Notes: generated from the sequence alone by a model not told the origin. A stretch of DNA of 40,168 nt from Candidatus Uhrbacteria bacterium RIFOXYB12_FULL_58_10 (GCA_943359455.1 CALRHL010000009.1:1-40168); one strand, 5' to 3'; shown: positions 22,924-31,761, counted from the stretch's first letter. Translations and numbers: made by a program.

Positions 22924-23265
22924 ATGGAAACGAAAATAAAGATGCTGAACATGGATTTGACGGATGCAATTCGACAGTATGTTGATGAGCGCTTGCTCGC
23001 GATTAGCAAAATTGTCGATGAATACGATCCAGCCGTGCTTGTGGACGTTGAGGTCGGCAAAAGCACACGTCATCACAACAAAGGTCCGTACATGCGTTGC
23101 GAAATGAACGTCGTATTTTTGGGAAATGTATTTCGAGGTGAAGAAGAACGCGAGGATCTCTATGAAGCGATAGATACGTGCAAAGATGACATCCGTCGAC
23201 AAATTGTCGAACACAAGGAACGCGTAAAAGATGAACAGCGCGTTCCAAGGCCTGATAAGGTGTAG
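22924..23265 (+). CDS. hpf: Ribosome hibernation-promoting factor (short HPF/RaiA family)
   Basis: 113 aa. It has the family pattern: an N-terminal strand, LTDAIRQYVDERLLAISKI helix, the VDVEVGKSTRHHNKGPYMRCEMNV sheets and the YEAIDTCKDDIRRQI helix. Short forms bind between ribosomal subunits and silence idle ribosomes. It lacks the C-terminal dimer domain of long HPF. The gene sits between murB and secA and is followed by its own hairpin. Confidence 0.9.
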   Translation: METKIKMLNMDLTDAIRQYVDERLLAISKIVDEYDPAVLVDVEVGKSTRHHNKGPYMRCEMNVVFLGNVFRGEEEREDLYEAIDTCKDDIRRQIVEHKERVKDEQRVPRPDKV

Positions 23266-23270
23266 CATCG

Positions 23271-23308
23271 GCGGGGTCCCATAGGCCGTCTGACGGCCTT
23301 GACCCCGC
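23271..23308 (+). terminator. Nested hairpin terminator after hpf
   Basis: Outer stem GCGGGGTC / GACCCCGC and inner stem AGGCCGT / ACGGCCT; the T-run after it is short (TTTGATTTT). Confidence 0.65.
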
Positions 23309-23337
23309 TTTGATTTTAGAGCACAATATCGCTCGAT

Positions 23338-25992
23338 ATGCAGAAATTTTTTAATGCCATTTTTGGCGATCCAAATAAGAAAGTTGTAGCAGATTTGTCT
23401 CGTGATGTTGAGAAAATCAATGCGCTCGAGCCAAAATATCAGGCGTTATCTGATGATGATCTTCGACGTGTCACGTCTCTCTTGCGTGATCGACTCGCAA
23501 ACGGTGAGTTGCTAGATAAAATTTTATTTGACGCATTTGCTGCCGTTCGTGAAGCGGCGAAGCGAACACTTGGTCAGCGACATTACGATGTTCAGTTGAT
23601 GGGTGGTTTGGTATTGCACCGACGCGGGATTGCAGAAATGCGTACCGGTGAAGGTAAAACTCTTACCGCGACCGCTCCGTTGTTTGCGAACGCATTGCTC
23701 GGAAAAGGAGCGCATCTTGTGACGGTCAACGACTATCTTGCCAAACGTGATGCGGCGTGGATGGGAAAAGTGTTTCATGCACTCGGAATGACAACAGGTG
23801 TTATTCAACATGAAGGTGGATACATCGTTGATCCATCTGCGGAGAATGGACTGCGTCCAGCAACGCGTCCCGATGCGTATCGTGCGGATATCACTTACGG
23901 CACGAACAATGAATTTGGTTTTGACTATTTACGCGACAACATGGCACCAACGCTCGAACAGCGTGTGATGCGTGATCTACAGTTTGCGATCGTGGACGAG
24001 GTGGACTCGATTTTAATTGACGAAGCTCGCACGCCACTTATCATCTCTGCGCCTGCAGAAGAATCGAATGAGTTGTACCAGCGATTCGCGCAGATCATGA
24101 AAACGTTGACCATAAACGAGGATTTTAACGTGGATGAAAAAATGCGTGCCGCGACTCTTTCTGAATTTGGAATTGAGAAGATCGAAAAAGCGCTTGGAAT
24201 TGAAAATTTATACGCGGTCGGTGGGAATCAACAGCATTACGCTGACTCTGCTCTGAAAGCGCATGCGTTGTACAAACGAGACGTTCATTATGTTGTGAAA
24301 GATGGCGCGGTGGTTATTGTTGACGAGTTTACAGGACGCATGATGCAAGGTCGACGATTTTCCGAAGGCATTCACCAAGCGATCGAAGCAAAGGAAGGCT
24401 TGGAAGTCCAACGTGAAAGTCAAACACTCGCCACGATTACCTTTCAAAATTTTTTCCGCATGTACACAAAGCTGTCAGGCATGACGGGGACAGCGGCAAC
24501 GGAAGCAGAGGAGTTTGGAAAAATTTATAACCTCGATGTCACTTCCATTCCGACTCACGCAAGCAATCAACGTCTTGATTTAACGGATCGAATTTACAAA
24601 AACGAAATAGGAAAATTTTTGGCGGTTGCACGTGCGGTTAAGGAACTGCATGAAAAGGGTCAGCCTGTTTTGATCGGAACGATCTCGATTGAAAAAAATG
24701 AATTGCTCGGTGCATTGTTGCAACGTGAAGGAATCCCATTCAATTTGTTGAACGCAAAAAATCACGCGGCGGAAGCCGAATACATTGCGCAGGCCGGACG
24801 CCTTGGTGCGGTTACGGTTGCGACAAACATGGCAGGACGTGGAGTCGACATTATGCTTGGAGGAAATCCACAGGATAAGGAGGAAGCAGAAAAGGTCCGC
24901 ATGCTTGGAGGATTGCATGTGATCGGTACGGAACGACATGAATCTCGACGCATTGATAATCAATTGCGCGGTCGTTCTGGCCGTCAGGGTGACCCAGGTT
25001 CAACGCAGTTTTATGTTTCCATGGAAGATGATCTGATGCGTATTTTCGGGTCCGATCGTGTAAAAGGTATTATGGATCGTCTTGGAATTCCAGATGACAT
25101 GCCGATTGAAAACGGGATGGTGACTGGCTCAATTGAAAAAGCTCAACAGCGTGTCGAAGGCCATCATTTTGATACTCGCAAGCATTTGCTTGAGTATGAC
25201 GATGTGTTGAATAAGCATCGTGAAGTGATTTACCGTCGTCGTCGAGAAGTGCTTGATGCGTTTGCGTCTGAGGAGCCAGCTTCGCTTCGATCAGTCATTT
25301 TAGATGTGATCGAGGGTGAGGTGGAACAGGTTGTGTTGTTTCACACAGGTGAGGGTTCACAAAGTGATAAAAATTCAAAAGAAATTTTGGAAGTGGTTCA
25401 AACCATTCTTCCGCTCTCCGACGAACAGAAGTCAAAACTTTCTGCACTTGGGGTCATTGCGGTCAAAGATAAGTTGCATATCGCTGAGGAACGGACAAAA
25501 ATTATCGAAACCGTCATGCAGGTGGTTAACGAATCGTATGATTCGGTGACAAAACAATTCACAGATCCGAAACAATTGAAGCAACTGGAGCGCGCAGTTA
25601 TTGTCCGTGCCATGGATACGCTCTGGGTTGAACACCTTTCTGCAATGACCGGATTGCGTCACTCCATCGGTCTTCAAGGGTACGCTCAACGCGATCCACT
25701 CGTTGAGTACAAAAAAGAATCTTTCGGAATGTTCCAGCGTCTGCTCTCGTTCATCAACTCCGAAATCGCCTACTCATTTTTCAAACACGCCAAACATATT
25801 GCCGACGCTAGGGCCGCCCAACTGCTGGCACAGTCTTTGTTGTCACGAGCAGGTGTTCAAATGCAAGGAGCGACAAAAGAGATGGGAAAATCTCAAACGC
25901 TGTCTCCCATTATCAATTCTGCATCCGTAGGTCGCAACGACCAGTGCCCTTGCGGAAGTGGAACGAAGTATAAGAAATGCCATGGGGCATAA
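23338..25992 (+). CDS. secA: Preprotein translocase ATPase SecA
   Basis: 884 aa, full length. It drives secretory proteins through SecYEG. Seen: the start domain, Walker A EMRTGEGKTLTAT, the NDYLAKRDA motif, DEAD-type VDEVDSILIDEARTPL, the motif IV-VI region TNMAGRGVDIMLGG and GRSGRQGDPGS, the helical scaffold, and a C-terminal SEC-C zinc motif (CPCGSGTKYKKCH). No Shine-Dalgarno is evident before the ATG. It works with the secD-secF pair at 33.9-36.9 kb. Confidence 0.98.
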   Translation: MQKFFNAIFGDPNKKVVADLSRDVEKINALEPKYQALSDDDLRRVTSLLRDRLANGELLDKILFDAFAAVREAAKRTLGQRHYDVQLMGGLVLHRRGIAEMRTGEGKTLTATAPLFANALLGKGAHLVTVNDYLAKRDAAWMGKVFHALGMTTGVIQHEGGYIVDPSAENGLRPATRPDAYRADITYGTNNEFGFDYLRDNMAPTLEQRVMRDLQFAIVDEVDSILIDEARTPLIISAPAEESNELYQRFAQIMKTLTINEDFNVDEKMRAATLSEFGIEKIEKALGIENLYAVGGNQQHYADSALKAHALYKRDVHYVVKDGAVVIVDEFTGRMMQGRRFSEGIHQAIEAKEGLEVQRESQTLATITFQNFFRMYTKLSGMTGTAATEAEEFGKIYNLDVTSIPTHASNQRLDLTDRIYKNEIGKFLAVARAVKELHEKGQPVLIGTISIEKNELLGALLQREGIPFNLLNAKNHAAEAEYIAQAGRLGAVTVATNMAGRGVDIMLGGNPQDKEEAEKVRMLGGLHVIGTERHESRRIDNQLRGRSGRQGDPGSTQFYVSMEDDLMRIFGSDRVKGIMDRLGIPDDMPIENGMVTGSIEKAQQRVEGHHFDTRKHLLEYDDVLNKHREVIYRRRREVLDAFASEEPASLRSVILDVIEGEVEQVVLFHTGEGSQSDKNSKEILEVVQTILPLSDEQKSKLSALGVIAVKDKLHIAEERTKIIETVMQVVNESYDSVTKQFTDPKQLKQLERAVIVRAMDTLWVEHLSAMTGLRHSIGLQGYAQRDPLVEYKKESFGMFQRLLSFINSEIAYSFFKHAKHIADARAAQLLAQSLLSRAGVQMQGATKEMGKSQTLSPIINSASVGRNDQCPCGSGTKYKKCHGA

Positions 25993-25998
25993 TTAAAC

Positions 25999-26020
25999 AA
26001 ACCGCCATCGGGCGGTTTTG
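25999..26020 (+). terminator. Intrinsic terminator of secA
   Basis: AACCGCC / GGCGGTT around ATCG, followed by TTG; the T-run is short. Confidence 0.75.
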
Positions 26021-26039
26021 TGATAGAGTTGTTAATAAT

Positions 26040-26318
26040 ATGGAGTCAAAAGATCAAATTATCGAACGCCTCAAGGTTGCTGGGTATATTACGGTTCATG
26101 AATATGATGACGCAGCAGGTGAATATTTCGCTGATCATACGCATCCGGGTGAGGAACATCTGATCGTGATCCGTGGAAGTTTAGAGGTTAATATGGATGG
26201 CAAGCACTATGTTTGTAATACTGGCGACGAACTCAATTTTCCACAAATGATGGTTCATGATGCCAGGATTGGACAAGAGGGGTGTTTTTATATAGTTGGC
26301 GAGAAGGAACCGGTATGA
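26040..26318 (+). CDS. Small cupin-domain protein
   Basis: 92 aa from the ATG at 26040; the track's start lies inside secA. It is a single cupin barrel with the metal-binding line HTHPGEEHLIVIRGSLEV (two His, one Glu and one later His) and a second-motif histidine in MMVHDARIG. The role is unknown: metal-dependent enzyme, sensor or sugar-binding protein are all possible. There is no clear ribosome site. The stop overlaps the NYN gene start (ATGA), so they are made together. Confidence 0.82.
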   Translation: MESKDQIIERLKVAGYITVHEYDDAAGEYFADHTHPGEEHLIVIRGSLEVNMDGKHYVCNTGDELNFPQMMVHDARIGQEGCFYIVGEKEPV

Positions 26319-26839
26319 CCGATCGAAAAAACTTCGCCTTCATCGACAGCCAGAATTTGAACCTCGCCATTCGCGCGCAAGGATGGTTTTTGAGCTTCCG
26401 GAAATTTCGAGTGTATCTGAGAGAAAAATACGGCGTGGATCGCGCTTACATGTTCATTGGTTTTATCCAAGGGAATCAAAGCCTGTATAACGCATTGCAG
26501 GAAGCAGGTTTCATCTGCGTCTTTCGACCTACGTTGACTTACAAGGACGGGACGACCAAAGGAAATTGCGACGCGGAACTTGTGTTGCAAGCGATGATCG
26601 ACCTTGCGGAGTATGACCGAGCGGTCATCGTTTCTGGCGACGGTGATTTCCACTGTTTGGTAAAGTATCTGATTGAGAAGGAAAAATTAGCCGCATTGCT
26701 TATACCAGATAAACGAAAATACTCAGCCTTGTTGAAGTTCCGGATGTTCCGTCCGCATCTTCGATTTATGAACGATCTACGTGAAAAATTGCAGCATAAA
26801 AAAGAAAAGACCCCGCAAGGACGAAACCTTGAAGGGTGA
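26315..26839 (+). CDS. NYN-domain (LabA/DUF88-like) ribonuclease-type protein
   Basis: 174 aa. NYN domains are PIN-like nuclease folds. Acidic metal-site residues are present in the usual places: FIDSQNLNLA (about 8-17), KGNCDAELVLQAMID (about 88-102) and VSGDGDF (about 111-117). A basic C-terminal tail (LREKLQHKKEKTPQGR) may bind RNA. It probably cuts or processes RNA; the target is unknown. It is coupled to the cupin gene by a 4-bp overlap, an unusual partner. Confidence 0.85.
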   Translation: MTDRKNFAFIDSQNLNLAIRAQGWFLSFRKFRVYLREKYGVDRAYMFIGFIQGNQSLYNALQEAGFICVFRPTLTYKDGTTKGNCDAELVLQAMIDLAEYDRAVIVSGDGDFHCLVKYLIEKEKLAALLIPDKRKYSALLKFRMFRPHLRFMNDLREKLQHKKEKTPQGRNLEG

Positions 26840-27042
26840 TCTTTTCCGTTGGTGATCTGCCATGATAATATCAGAGTGTTTCGTTCTTGTCAAATCAATT
26901 CAGGGCTCGCATCTCGGTCTGCTTTATCCGTGGCGGACAGGGAAACGAGCTGTGGAATAGTGGGCTTTTCGGGTCTAATTTGACGGTTTCCCCTTGCGCA
27001 TCCGCGCATAAGTTTAAGAAGTGTCATGGGAAATAGACATGT
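26840..27042 (+). other. Intergenic stretch with a relic SEC-C tail
   Basis: Bases 26989-27036 translate as SPCASAHKFKKCHGK-stop, matching the SEC-C zinc motif (CPCGSGKKYKKCHG) at most positions, with the first Cys and the glycines lost. The open frame extends upstream to about 26870 with no recognisable protein and no start. It is probably the last piece of a decayed SEC-C-bearing gene; chance is not excluded. Confidence 0.4.
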
Positions 27043-27696
27043 ATGAGACTTCTTCTCACATCTGGTGGTATTACAAATGCATCGATTGCAAAAGCATTGT
27101 TTGATTTGGTTGGAAAGAAACCTGAGGATACGTCCGTTGTTTTTATTCCGACCGCTTCGAATATGGAGGTTGGGGACAAGAGTTGGTTTATTCAGGATCT
27201 CGTGAATCTGCAAAAACTGAATTTTAAATGCATTGACATTGCGGATATTTCTGCGGTTCCTGAAACGATCTGGAAACCAAAATTCGACATGGCTGATGTT
27301 TTATTTTTTGAAGGAGGGAATACGTTTCATTTGATGAAGTGGATCAATCAGTCGGGTCTCGCATCTGTTTTACCAGACTATTTGAAGACAAAAGTGTATG
27401 TTGGAGTGAGTGCTGGGAGCATGGTGGCGTGTCCTGATTTACTTTTGAAAATGTCGCAGATTATCTATGACGAAGATTTGAATGAGAAAGTGAATATGCC
27501 AGCTCTCAACCTCGTAGATTTTTATATTCTTCCACATTTAAACTCCGATTATTTTACAAAGTTGCGTGAGTCTAATATTCGTGCGGCAGCAAAAGGAATC
27601 ACAAAAACGGTCTATGCACTCGATGATCAGTCCGCGGTACAGGTGGTCGATGGGGAAGTGAAGGTTATCAGTGAAGGAGAGTGGTTTGAAGTGTAA
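27043..27696 (+). CDS. Peptidase E-like serine peptidase (family S51)
   Basis: 217 aa. The nucleophile elbow is GVSAGSMVA (about 124-132), with the upstream FFEGGNTFHLM loop and a late LPHLNSDYF whose His fits the S51 catalytic residue. Family members split Asp-X dipeptides or related short peptides in the cytoplasm; this would help recycle imported peptides. Length is near the usual 230. No Shine-Dalgarno is seen. Confidence 0.87.
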   Translation: MRLLLTSGGITNASIAKALFDLVGKKPEDTSVVFIPTASNMEVGDKSWFIQDLVNLQKLNFKCIDIADISAVPETIWKPKFDMADVLFFEGGNTFHLMKWINQSGLASVLPDYLKTKVYVGVSAGSMVACPDLLLKMSQIIYDEDLNEKVNMPALNLVDFYILPHLNSDYFTKLRESNIRAAAKGITKTVYALDDQSAVQVVDGEVKVISEGEWFEV

Positions 27697-27751
27697 TCCC
27701 CATTGACATCCATCGTTCTATCAGGCAGGGTGGTTTATCACCCATACTTAT

Positions 27752-28840
27752 ATGAATATGCGACAAACTATTTCACTTTTTGCAGTCTTTTTTACGCTTT
27801 CTGGGCTTGTTCCAGTGGTGAATGCTTCGCATACCGTGGATGTTGATACCAACGAGACCAATTACGCTCCTTCTGTTGATGATTGGACGGAGTATGGCGC
27901 GGTGGATGTTTTGTCTGATGACCGTGTAATGATTTCGAAAACCTCGAGTCGTGATGGATATGTGTATACCGATGTGGACGTTTCGAACTCCAACGAGGAT
28001 GATTACGCATTGTTTGTGTCATTTACTCGCGCAGAGGATCCATATTCCGATCTATCAAACGGAGAGGAAAATATCACTGGACTGCCTTATCTGTACGCGT
28101 ATTTTCTTGATGATGACAATGGAGTGATTGAGTACATGCAAGGTTCAACGATGCGTCAGTATGCCGCGAACGGTGATGCGTGGAATGTGCGTTGGGGATA
28201 TATGTCTGTTCCTGATGATACTGAATCGATGCGATTGTTTTTTAAGCAAGCATCACGCGTCGGAACAACGTCCGATGGTCGCGACGCATGGTTCTATCAG
28301 CCAGGTCTGTATTTCCTTGACAGCACAGGCGATGTTTCAGATGTGGTGGAAGCGTATTATGATGAACTTGATGATGTGGATGACTATTTTGATGGTTCTG
28401 CATCAACCACATCGTCCTCAAACGATGACGATGATGACGACGACGACCAAGACTATCCAACGGGTACACTTCTCAAATGCTCAGGCGACTCTGATGTATA
28501 TTCCATGACAAGTTCAGAGACACTGAAGTTGTATCCAGATGAAGATACATTCTATGCATGGGGAAATTCATTTCTCGATGTGAAAACAATTTCTTGCTCA
28601 AAACTAGATGACTATCGTGTGAGCGGGGAGTGGACATATGAGCGCGCGGATTATCTTGTAAAGTTTCGCAATCAAGCCGCGGTTTACACACTTGATAATG
28701 ATTATTATCTCCGCTTGATTCCAGACGAAGAAACCGCACGCGATATGTTTGGCTCACGTTGGACAGGTCTCATTGTAGAATATTCCGAAAGCAAAAAGGG
28801 AAATTTCTACTTCAGCGCCCCGCATGAATCAACAGACTAA
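27752..28840 (+). CDS. Secreted surface protein with Asp-rich linker and CPR-type repeats
   Basis: 362 aa. An N-terminal signal peptide (MRQTISLFAVFFTLSGLVPVVNA) is followed by a beta-rich domain of about 200 residues that I do not recognise. Then comes a linker with Ser/Thr and a run of eight Asp (about 222-235). The C-terminal part holds two diverged copies of a small module with the pattern G.L.K.sgd..VY......L.L.PDE.TF..W, which is common in exported CPR proteins and probably lies on the cell surface. A MITE separates the gene from the terminator behind it. Confidence 0.75.
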   Translation: MNMRQTISLFAVFFTLSGLVPVVNASHTVDVDTNETNYAPSVDDWTEYGAVDVLSDDRVMISKTSSRDGYVYTDVDVSNSNEDDYALFVSFTRAEDPYSDLSNGEENITGLPYLYAYFLDDDNGVIEYMQGSTMRQYAANGDAWNVRWGYMSVPDDTESMRLFFKQASRVGTTSDGRDAWFYQPGLYFLDSTGDVSDVVEAYYDELDDVDDYFDGSASTTSSSNDDDDDDDDQDYPTGTLLKCSGDSDVYSMTSSETLKLYPDEDTFYAWGNSFLDVKTISCSKLDDYRVSGEWTYERADYLVKFRNQAAVYTLDNDYYLRLIPDEETARDMFGSRWTGLIVEYSESKKGNFYFSAPHESTD

Positions 28841-28849
28841 TTTCCAAAG

Positions 28850-29010
28850 GGGACCTCTGCAAAAGTCATGTGCGAGGTCAAATCGAGACAGATTCGCATG
28901 ACACACATGAACGATTTCGAGGTGATATGCAGATATCATTGAGGAATCGTGAATGTGTGTCATGCGAATATGGCCGATTTGAAGCCGTGCATGACTTTTG
29001 CAGAGGTCCC
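28850..29010. mobile_element. 161-bp foldback MITE, copy 1
   Basis: Perfect 21-bp terminal inverted repeats (GGGACCTCTGCAAAAGTCATG), flanked by AAAG on both sides as a 4-bp target duplication. Inside are further paired arms: ATTCGCATGACACACAT with its exact complement, TCAAATCG / CGATTTGA, and a central GATAT-GCAG-ATATC hairpin. It codes for nothing. Copy 2 at 33650 has the same length and is about 84% identical. Confidence 0.85.
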
Positions 29011-29012
29011 AA

Positions 29013-29044
29013 AGCCGATCTGACATATGTTGGGTCGGTTTTTT
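29013..29044 (+). terminator. Intrinsic terminator between the MITE and glnA
   Basis: A long wobble-containing stem (AGCCGATCTGACA with TGTTGGGTCGGTT), followed by TTTTTT. It was probably the surface-protein terminator before the MITE inserted at its foot. Confidence 0.7.
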
Positions 29045-29132
29045 GGTATGTGGATAACTGGCAATTTAGACAGTTTTTGATGGTGAGCTGACGTGCTATT
29101 CTGTGAACGTTAATTCGTTATGGAGGAACTTT

Positions 29133-30158
29133 ATGCCAAAAGTCCAAGCAGAATACATCTGGCTCGATGGGTATAAACCAACGGCAAATCTTCGTTCAAA
29201 AACGAAAATTCTTGATGTCATGCCGAATTCGGTTACAGCGATTCCAGAATGGGGTTTTGACGGATCAAGCACACGACAAGCAGAAGGACACTCATCCGAT
29301 TGTCTGCTTCGACCCGTTGCGTTTTATCATGACCCGATTCGTGGAGGAGAAAATATTTTAGTGATGTGTGAGGTTTTTAATGCGGACGGAACACCTCATG
29401 CAACGAACACGCGTGCTCGACTTCGAAAGGTCGCAGAAAAGTATGCGGACTATGATGCATGGTTTGGAATTGAACAGGAATATGTGTTGATGGAAAATGG
29501 TCGTCCGCTTGGCTGGCCTAAGGATGGGTTTCCTGAGCCCCAAGGTGGCTATTACACAGCTGTTGGTGCGGGAAATATTGCCGGTCGCAACTTGATCGAA
29601 TTGCACACACAAGCCTGTCTTGATGCACGACTCAGCATTGCTGGAACCAACGCAGAGGTAATGCTTGGCCAATGGGAATATCAAATTGGAGCCGTTGGTC
29701 CACTTGCTGTCTCTGATGAACTTTGGGTTGCCCGTTGGTTGCTTCAGCGTCTGGGGGAGCGGTTCGGTGTCTCTGTGACACTTGATGCAAAACCGGTTTC
29801 TGGTGATTGGAACGGTTCAGGCGCTCACACAAATTTTAGTACAAAAGCAACGCGTGCAGAAGGTGGAATGAAAGTGATCGAAGCCGCGTGCGAAAAACTT
29901 CGAACAACACACGCACAGCATATTCGTGTGTATGGGGCAGACAATGAGAAACGTCTGACGGGATTACACGAAACGTGTGGAATCAATGAATTCAAATACG
30001 GAGTGAGTCATCGCGGAGCATCCATTCGTATTCCAATGGCAACCGCTCATGCTGGACGAGGCTATTTCGAAGACCGTCGGCCAGCCGCAAATATGGATCC
30101 GTACCTTGTCACGACCGCTCTGCTTGAGACCGTCTGCGGGGAAGGATTCCAGGGGTAG
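29133..30158 (+). CDS. glnA: Glutamine synthetase, eukaryotic-type (GSII)
   Basis: 341 aa from the ATG at 29133, which has GGAGG 8 nt upstream; the track's longer start lacks that. It makes glutamine from glutamate, ammonia and ATP. The short length and the motifs GFDGSSTRQAEGHSSD, GIEQEY, GDWNGSGAHTNFSTK, RLTGLHETCGINEF, RGASIRIPM and GYFEDRRPAANMDPY match the GSII type known from eukaryotes and some bacteria. The usual bacterial GSI is about 100 residues longer and carries an adenylylation loop that is absent here. An extended -10 (TGCTATTCT) lies about 35 nt before the start. Confidence 0.93.
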   Translation: MPKVQAEYIWLDGYKPTANLRSKTKILDVMPNSVTAIPEWGFDGSSTRQAEGHSSDCLLRPVAFYHDPIRGGENILVMCEVFNADGTPHATNTRARLRKVAEKYADYDAWFGIEQEYVLMENGRPLGWPKDGFPEPQGGYYTAVGAGNIAGRNLIELHTQACLDARLSIAGTNAEVMLGQWEYQIGAVGPLAVSDELWVARWLLQRLGERFGVSVTLDAKPVSGDWNGSGAHTNFSTKATRAEGGMKVIEAACEKLRTTHAQHIRVYGADNEKRLTGLHETCGINEFKYGVSHRGASIRIPMATAHAGRGYFEDRRPAANMDPYLVTTALLETVCGEGFQG

Positions 30159-30159
30159 A

Positions 30160-30187
30160 TTGACCAAACTGCTTTTTTCTGTAATAA
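30160..30187 (+). promoter_or_regulatory. Promoter of the CotH-like lipoprotein gene
   Basis: TTGACC (30160-30165), 16 nt, TAATAA (30182-30187), directly behind the glnA stop. The leader of about 70 nt contains GCGCTCTC / GAGAGTGT followed by a T-rich stretch, a possible attenuator. Confidence 0.5.
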
Positions 30188-30265
30188 TCGGCGCTCTCGA
30201 TCGTTTTTGAGAGTGTCGATTTTGTTGTATTTTGCAGCAAAACGATAACCCATTCAGGAGAAACC

Positions 30266-31681
30266 ATGTTGGTTCTTTCAATTTTTGCCTGCACTCCGAC
30301 CTACATCACGAATACGTACGTGTACGAACTTCCGTCTGAAGACGAGTATGTCCGCGACACAGGGATCGAACAGGTCGGCGGGGAAGAGGATTCGGGCGGG
30401 TCGTTCGCAGATCCAGATGCGCTCACCTCCGAGCTGTTCACTGCTGAAGGACTTTCGTTCTGGTTCGAGGTCAGCGACGAACAACGCACGACCATGAACG
30501 AGAACTGGCAGAATTCGTGGTACTACGGATACGGGTACGCGTATCAGGTCGAGACGGAAACCAACGATGCGACCTACGCGGATTCGATGGTGGTGGAAGA
30601 CCCGAGCTTGGCGGTCCGTGCCGATTTTGGAAAGATCGAGTTCGATCTCACCGGACAGTCCACTGGAATGGTTTGGGACCCGGAAGAGCCAACGTCTATC
30701 CCCGCGTTTCGTATCGATGTTGGAGAGTTCCAGGACAACCTGTTGATCGGCGCGGAAGACAGGCGCTGGCTCGCCTTTCACAACGGAATGATCACACGAG
30801 TCATGTCCGAGCCGATCGCGTACAAGGTGATGGCCGCGATGGGCGAGACCGTTCCGAGAACGAACTTTGTCTGGGTCGGATCCAGTGTGTGGGGCGAGGA
30901 CATCCGGATTCCGTATGTGCTTGTCGAGAAGTACAAGATCGATTGGTGCACGGAGCATTCCGAAACGCTCGGCGGATGCCAGGCGATGTGGGAAAGCTTC
31001 GGGGACTTCAACGACTGGTATTACTCCTACCTTATCACCAGCCAGACCTGCGAGTTCGATGAGTGTGACACGACCAATGTGTCTGCGCTCAAGGAACAGA
31101 TCGCACAGCTCGGCTACACCGATGGGTTCGAGGAAGGGACCAAGGCATACGTGAACTGGGATGCGGTGCGGCGTCAGCAGGTGCTCAACTGGTTGCTCTG
31201 GATCGGAGACGATCCGTTTCACAACACGAACAACGTGGTGTGGCTCGAAGGAGACGACGGCCGTGGTCGCTACCTCCCGTACTCAGTCGATCTCTCGGCT
31301 GGCGCGGCTGGGTGGTACACGGATACGACGTTCTATGGATGGAACACGCTCGCAAGTGGATGCCAAAGCGATGCGCACTGCATCGAGGAACTGTTCGCGG
31401 CCGGCCATCAGGCGATCGCGGACTTTCGTCTCACGCGACCCGCCGACATCGTTGACGAGGTGTGTCAGTCTCTCAACGACATGGGGATGATGCGCGACGG
31501 CGACGACATGGAGTGCACTCGGCTCCACGACTGGTACGAATCCCGCGCCGACGAAGCGACGGCAGAACTCCGTCTCGTCGAGAATCAATACTCGTCCGGC
31601 TGTTCAGACACAGGAATGGTCCTCTGGGGAGGCGGAAACGACACTGGCAGTTCTTCTGCTCCATGCGACACAGGTTTCTAA
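30266..31681 (+). CDS. CotH-kinase-like lipoprotein, probably acquired
   Basis: 471 aa, with AGGAG 6 nt before the ATG. The N-terminus MLVLSIFAC is a short signal with a lipobox cysteine at position 9. The body fits a CotH-type kinase fold: RADFGKIEFDLTG, the HNGMITRVMSEPIAYKVM helix, VLVEKYKID, and NWLLWIGDDPFHNTNNVVW with YLPYSVDLSAG, where catalytic Asp and Asn would sit. The Asp-Thr-Gly-Ser-rich ends (DTGSSSAPCDTGF) recall secreted proteins of Myxococcota/Bradymonadales. GC content is clearly higher than in the neighbours. CotH members phosphorylate proteins or act in spore coats; here the target is unknown. Confidence 0.7.
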   Translation: MLVLSIFACTPTYITNTYVYELPSEDEYVRDTGIEQVGGEEDSGGSFADPDALTSELFTAEGLSFWFEVSDEQRTTMNENWQNSWYYGYGYAYQVETETNDATYADSMVVEDPSLAVRADFGKIEFDLTGQSTGMVWDPEEPTSIPAFRIDVGEFQDNLLIGAEDRRWLAFHNGMITRVMSEPIAYKVMAAMGETVPRTNFVWVGSSVWGEDIRIPYVLVEKYKIDWCTEHSETLGGCQAMWESFGDFNDWYYSYLITSQTCEFDECDTTNVSALKEQIAQLGYTDGFEEGTKAYVNWDAVRRQQVLNWLLWIGDDPFHNTNNVVWLEGDDGRGRYLPYSVDLSAGAAGWYTDTTFYGWNTLASGCQSDAHCIEELFAAGHQAIADFRLTRPADIVDEVCQSLNDMGMMRDGDDMECTRLHDWYESRADEATAELRLVENQYSSGCSDTGMVLWGGGNDTGSSSAPCDTGF

Positions 31682-31696
31682 CCCGTGTCTTTTTTT
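31667..31696 (+). terminator. Intrinsic terminator of the CotH-like gene
   Basis: GACACAGG / CCCGTGTC with one mismatch, then seven T; the stem overlaps the last codons. Confidence 0.8.
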
Positions 31697-31728
31697 GCTT
31701 GACTGTTATGTGGTAGAGTATCTTCGAT

Positions 31729-31752
31729 ATGAAACGAGCTTTGTTAAACTAA
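31729..31752 (+). other. Possible leader peptide MKRALLN before bcp
   Basis: A 7-codon frame starts 6 nt after a TATCTT-type -10 and ends 9 nt before the bcp ATG. It could be a leaderless mini-ORF that couples translation, or chance. Confidence 0.2.
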
Positions 31753-31761
31753 CATACATTT

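Noticed and set aside
30278-31222. 314-aa minus-strand ORF opposite the CotH-like gene
   Set aside because: A long shadow frame favoured by high GC; the plus strand has the signal peptide, ribosome site and family motifs.
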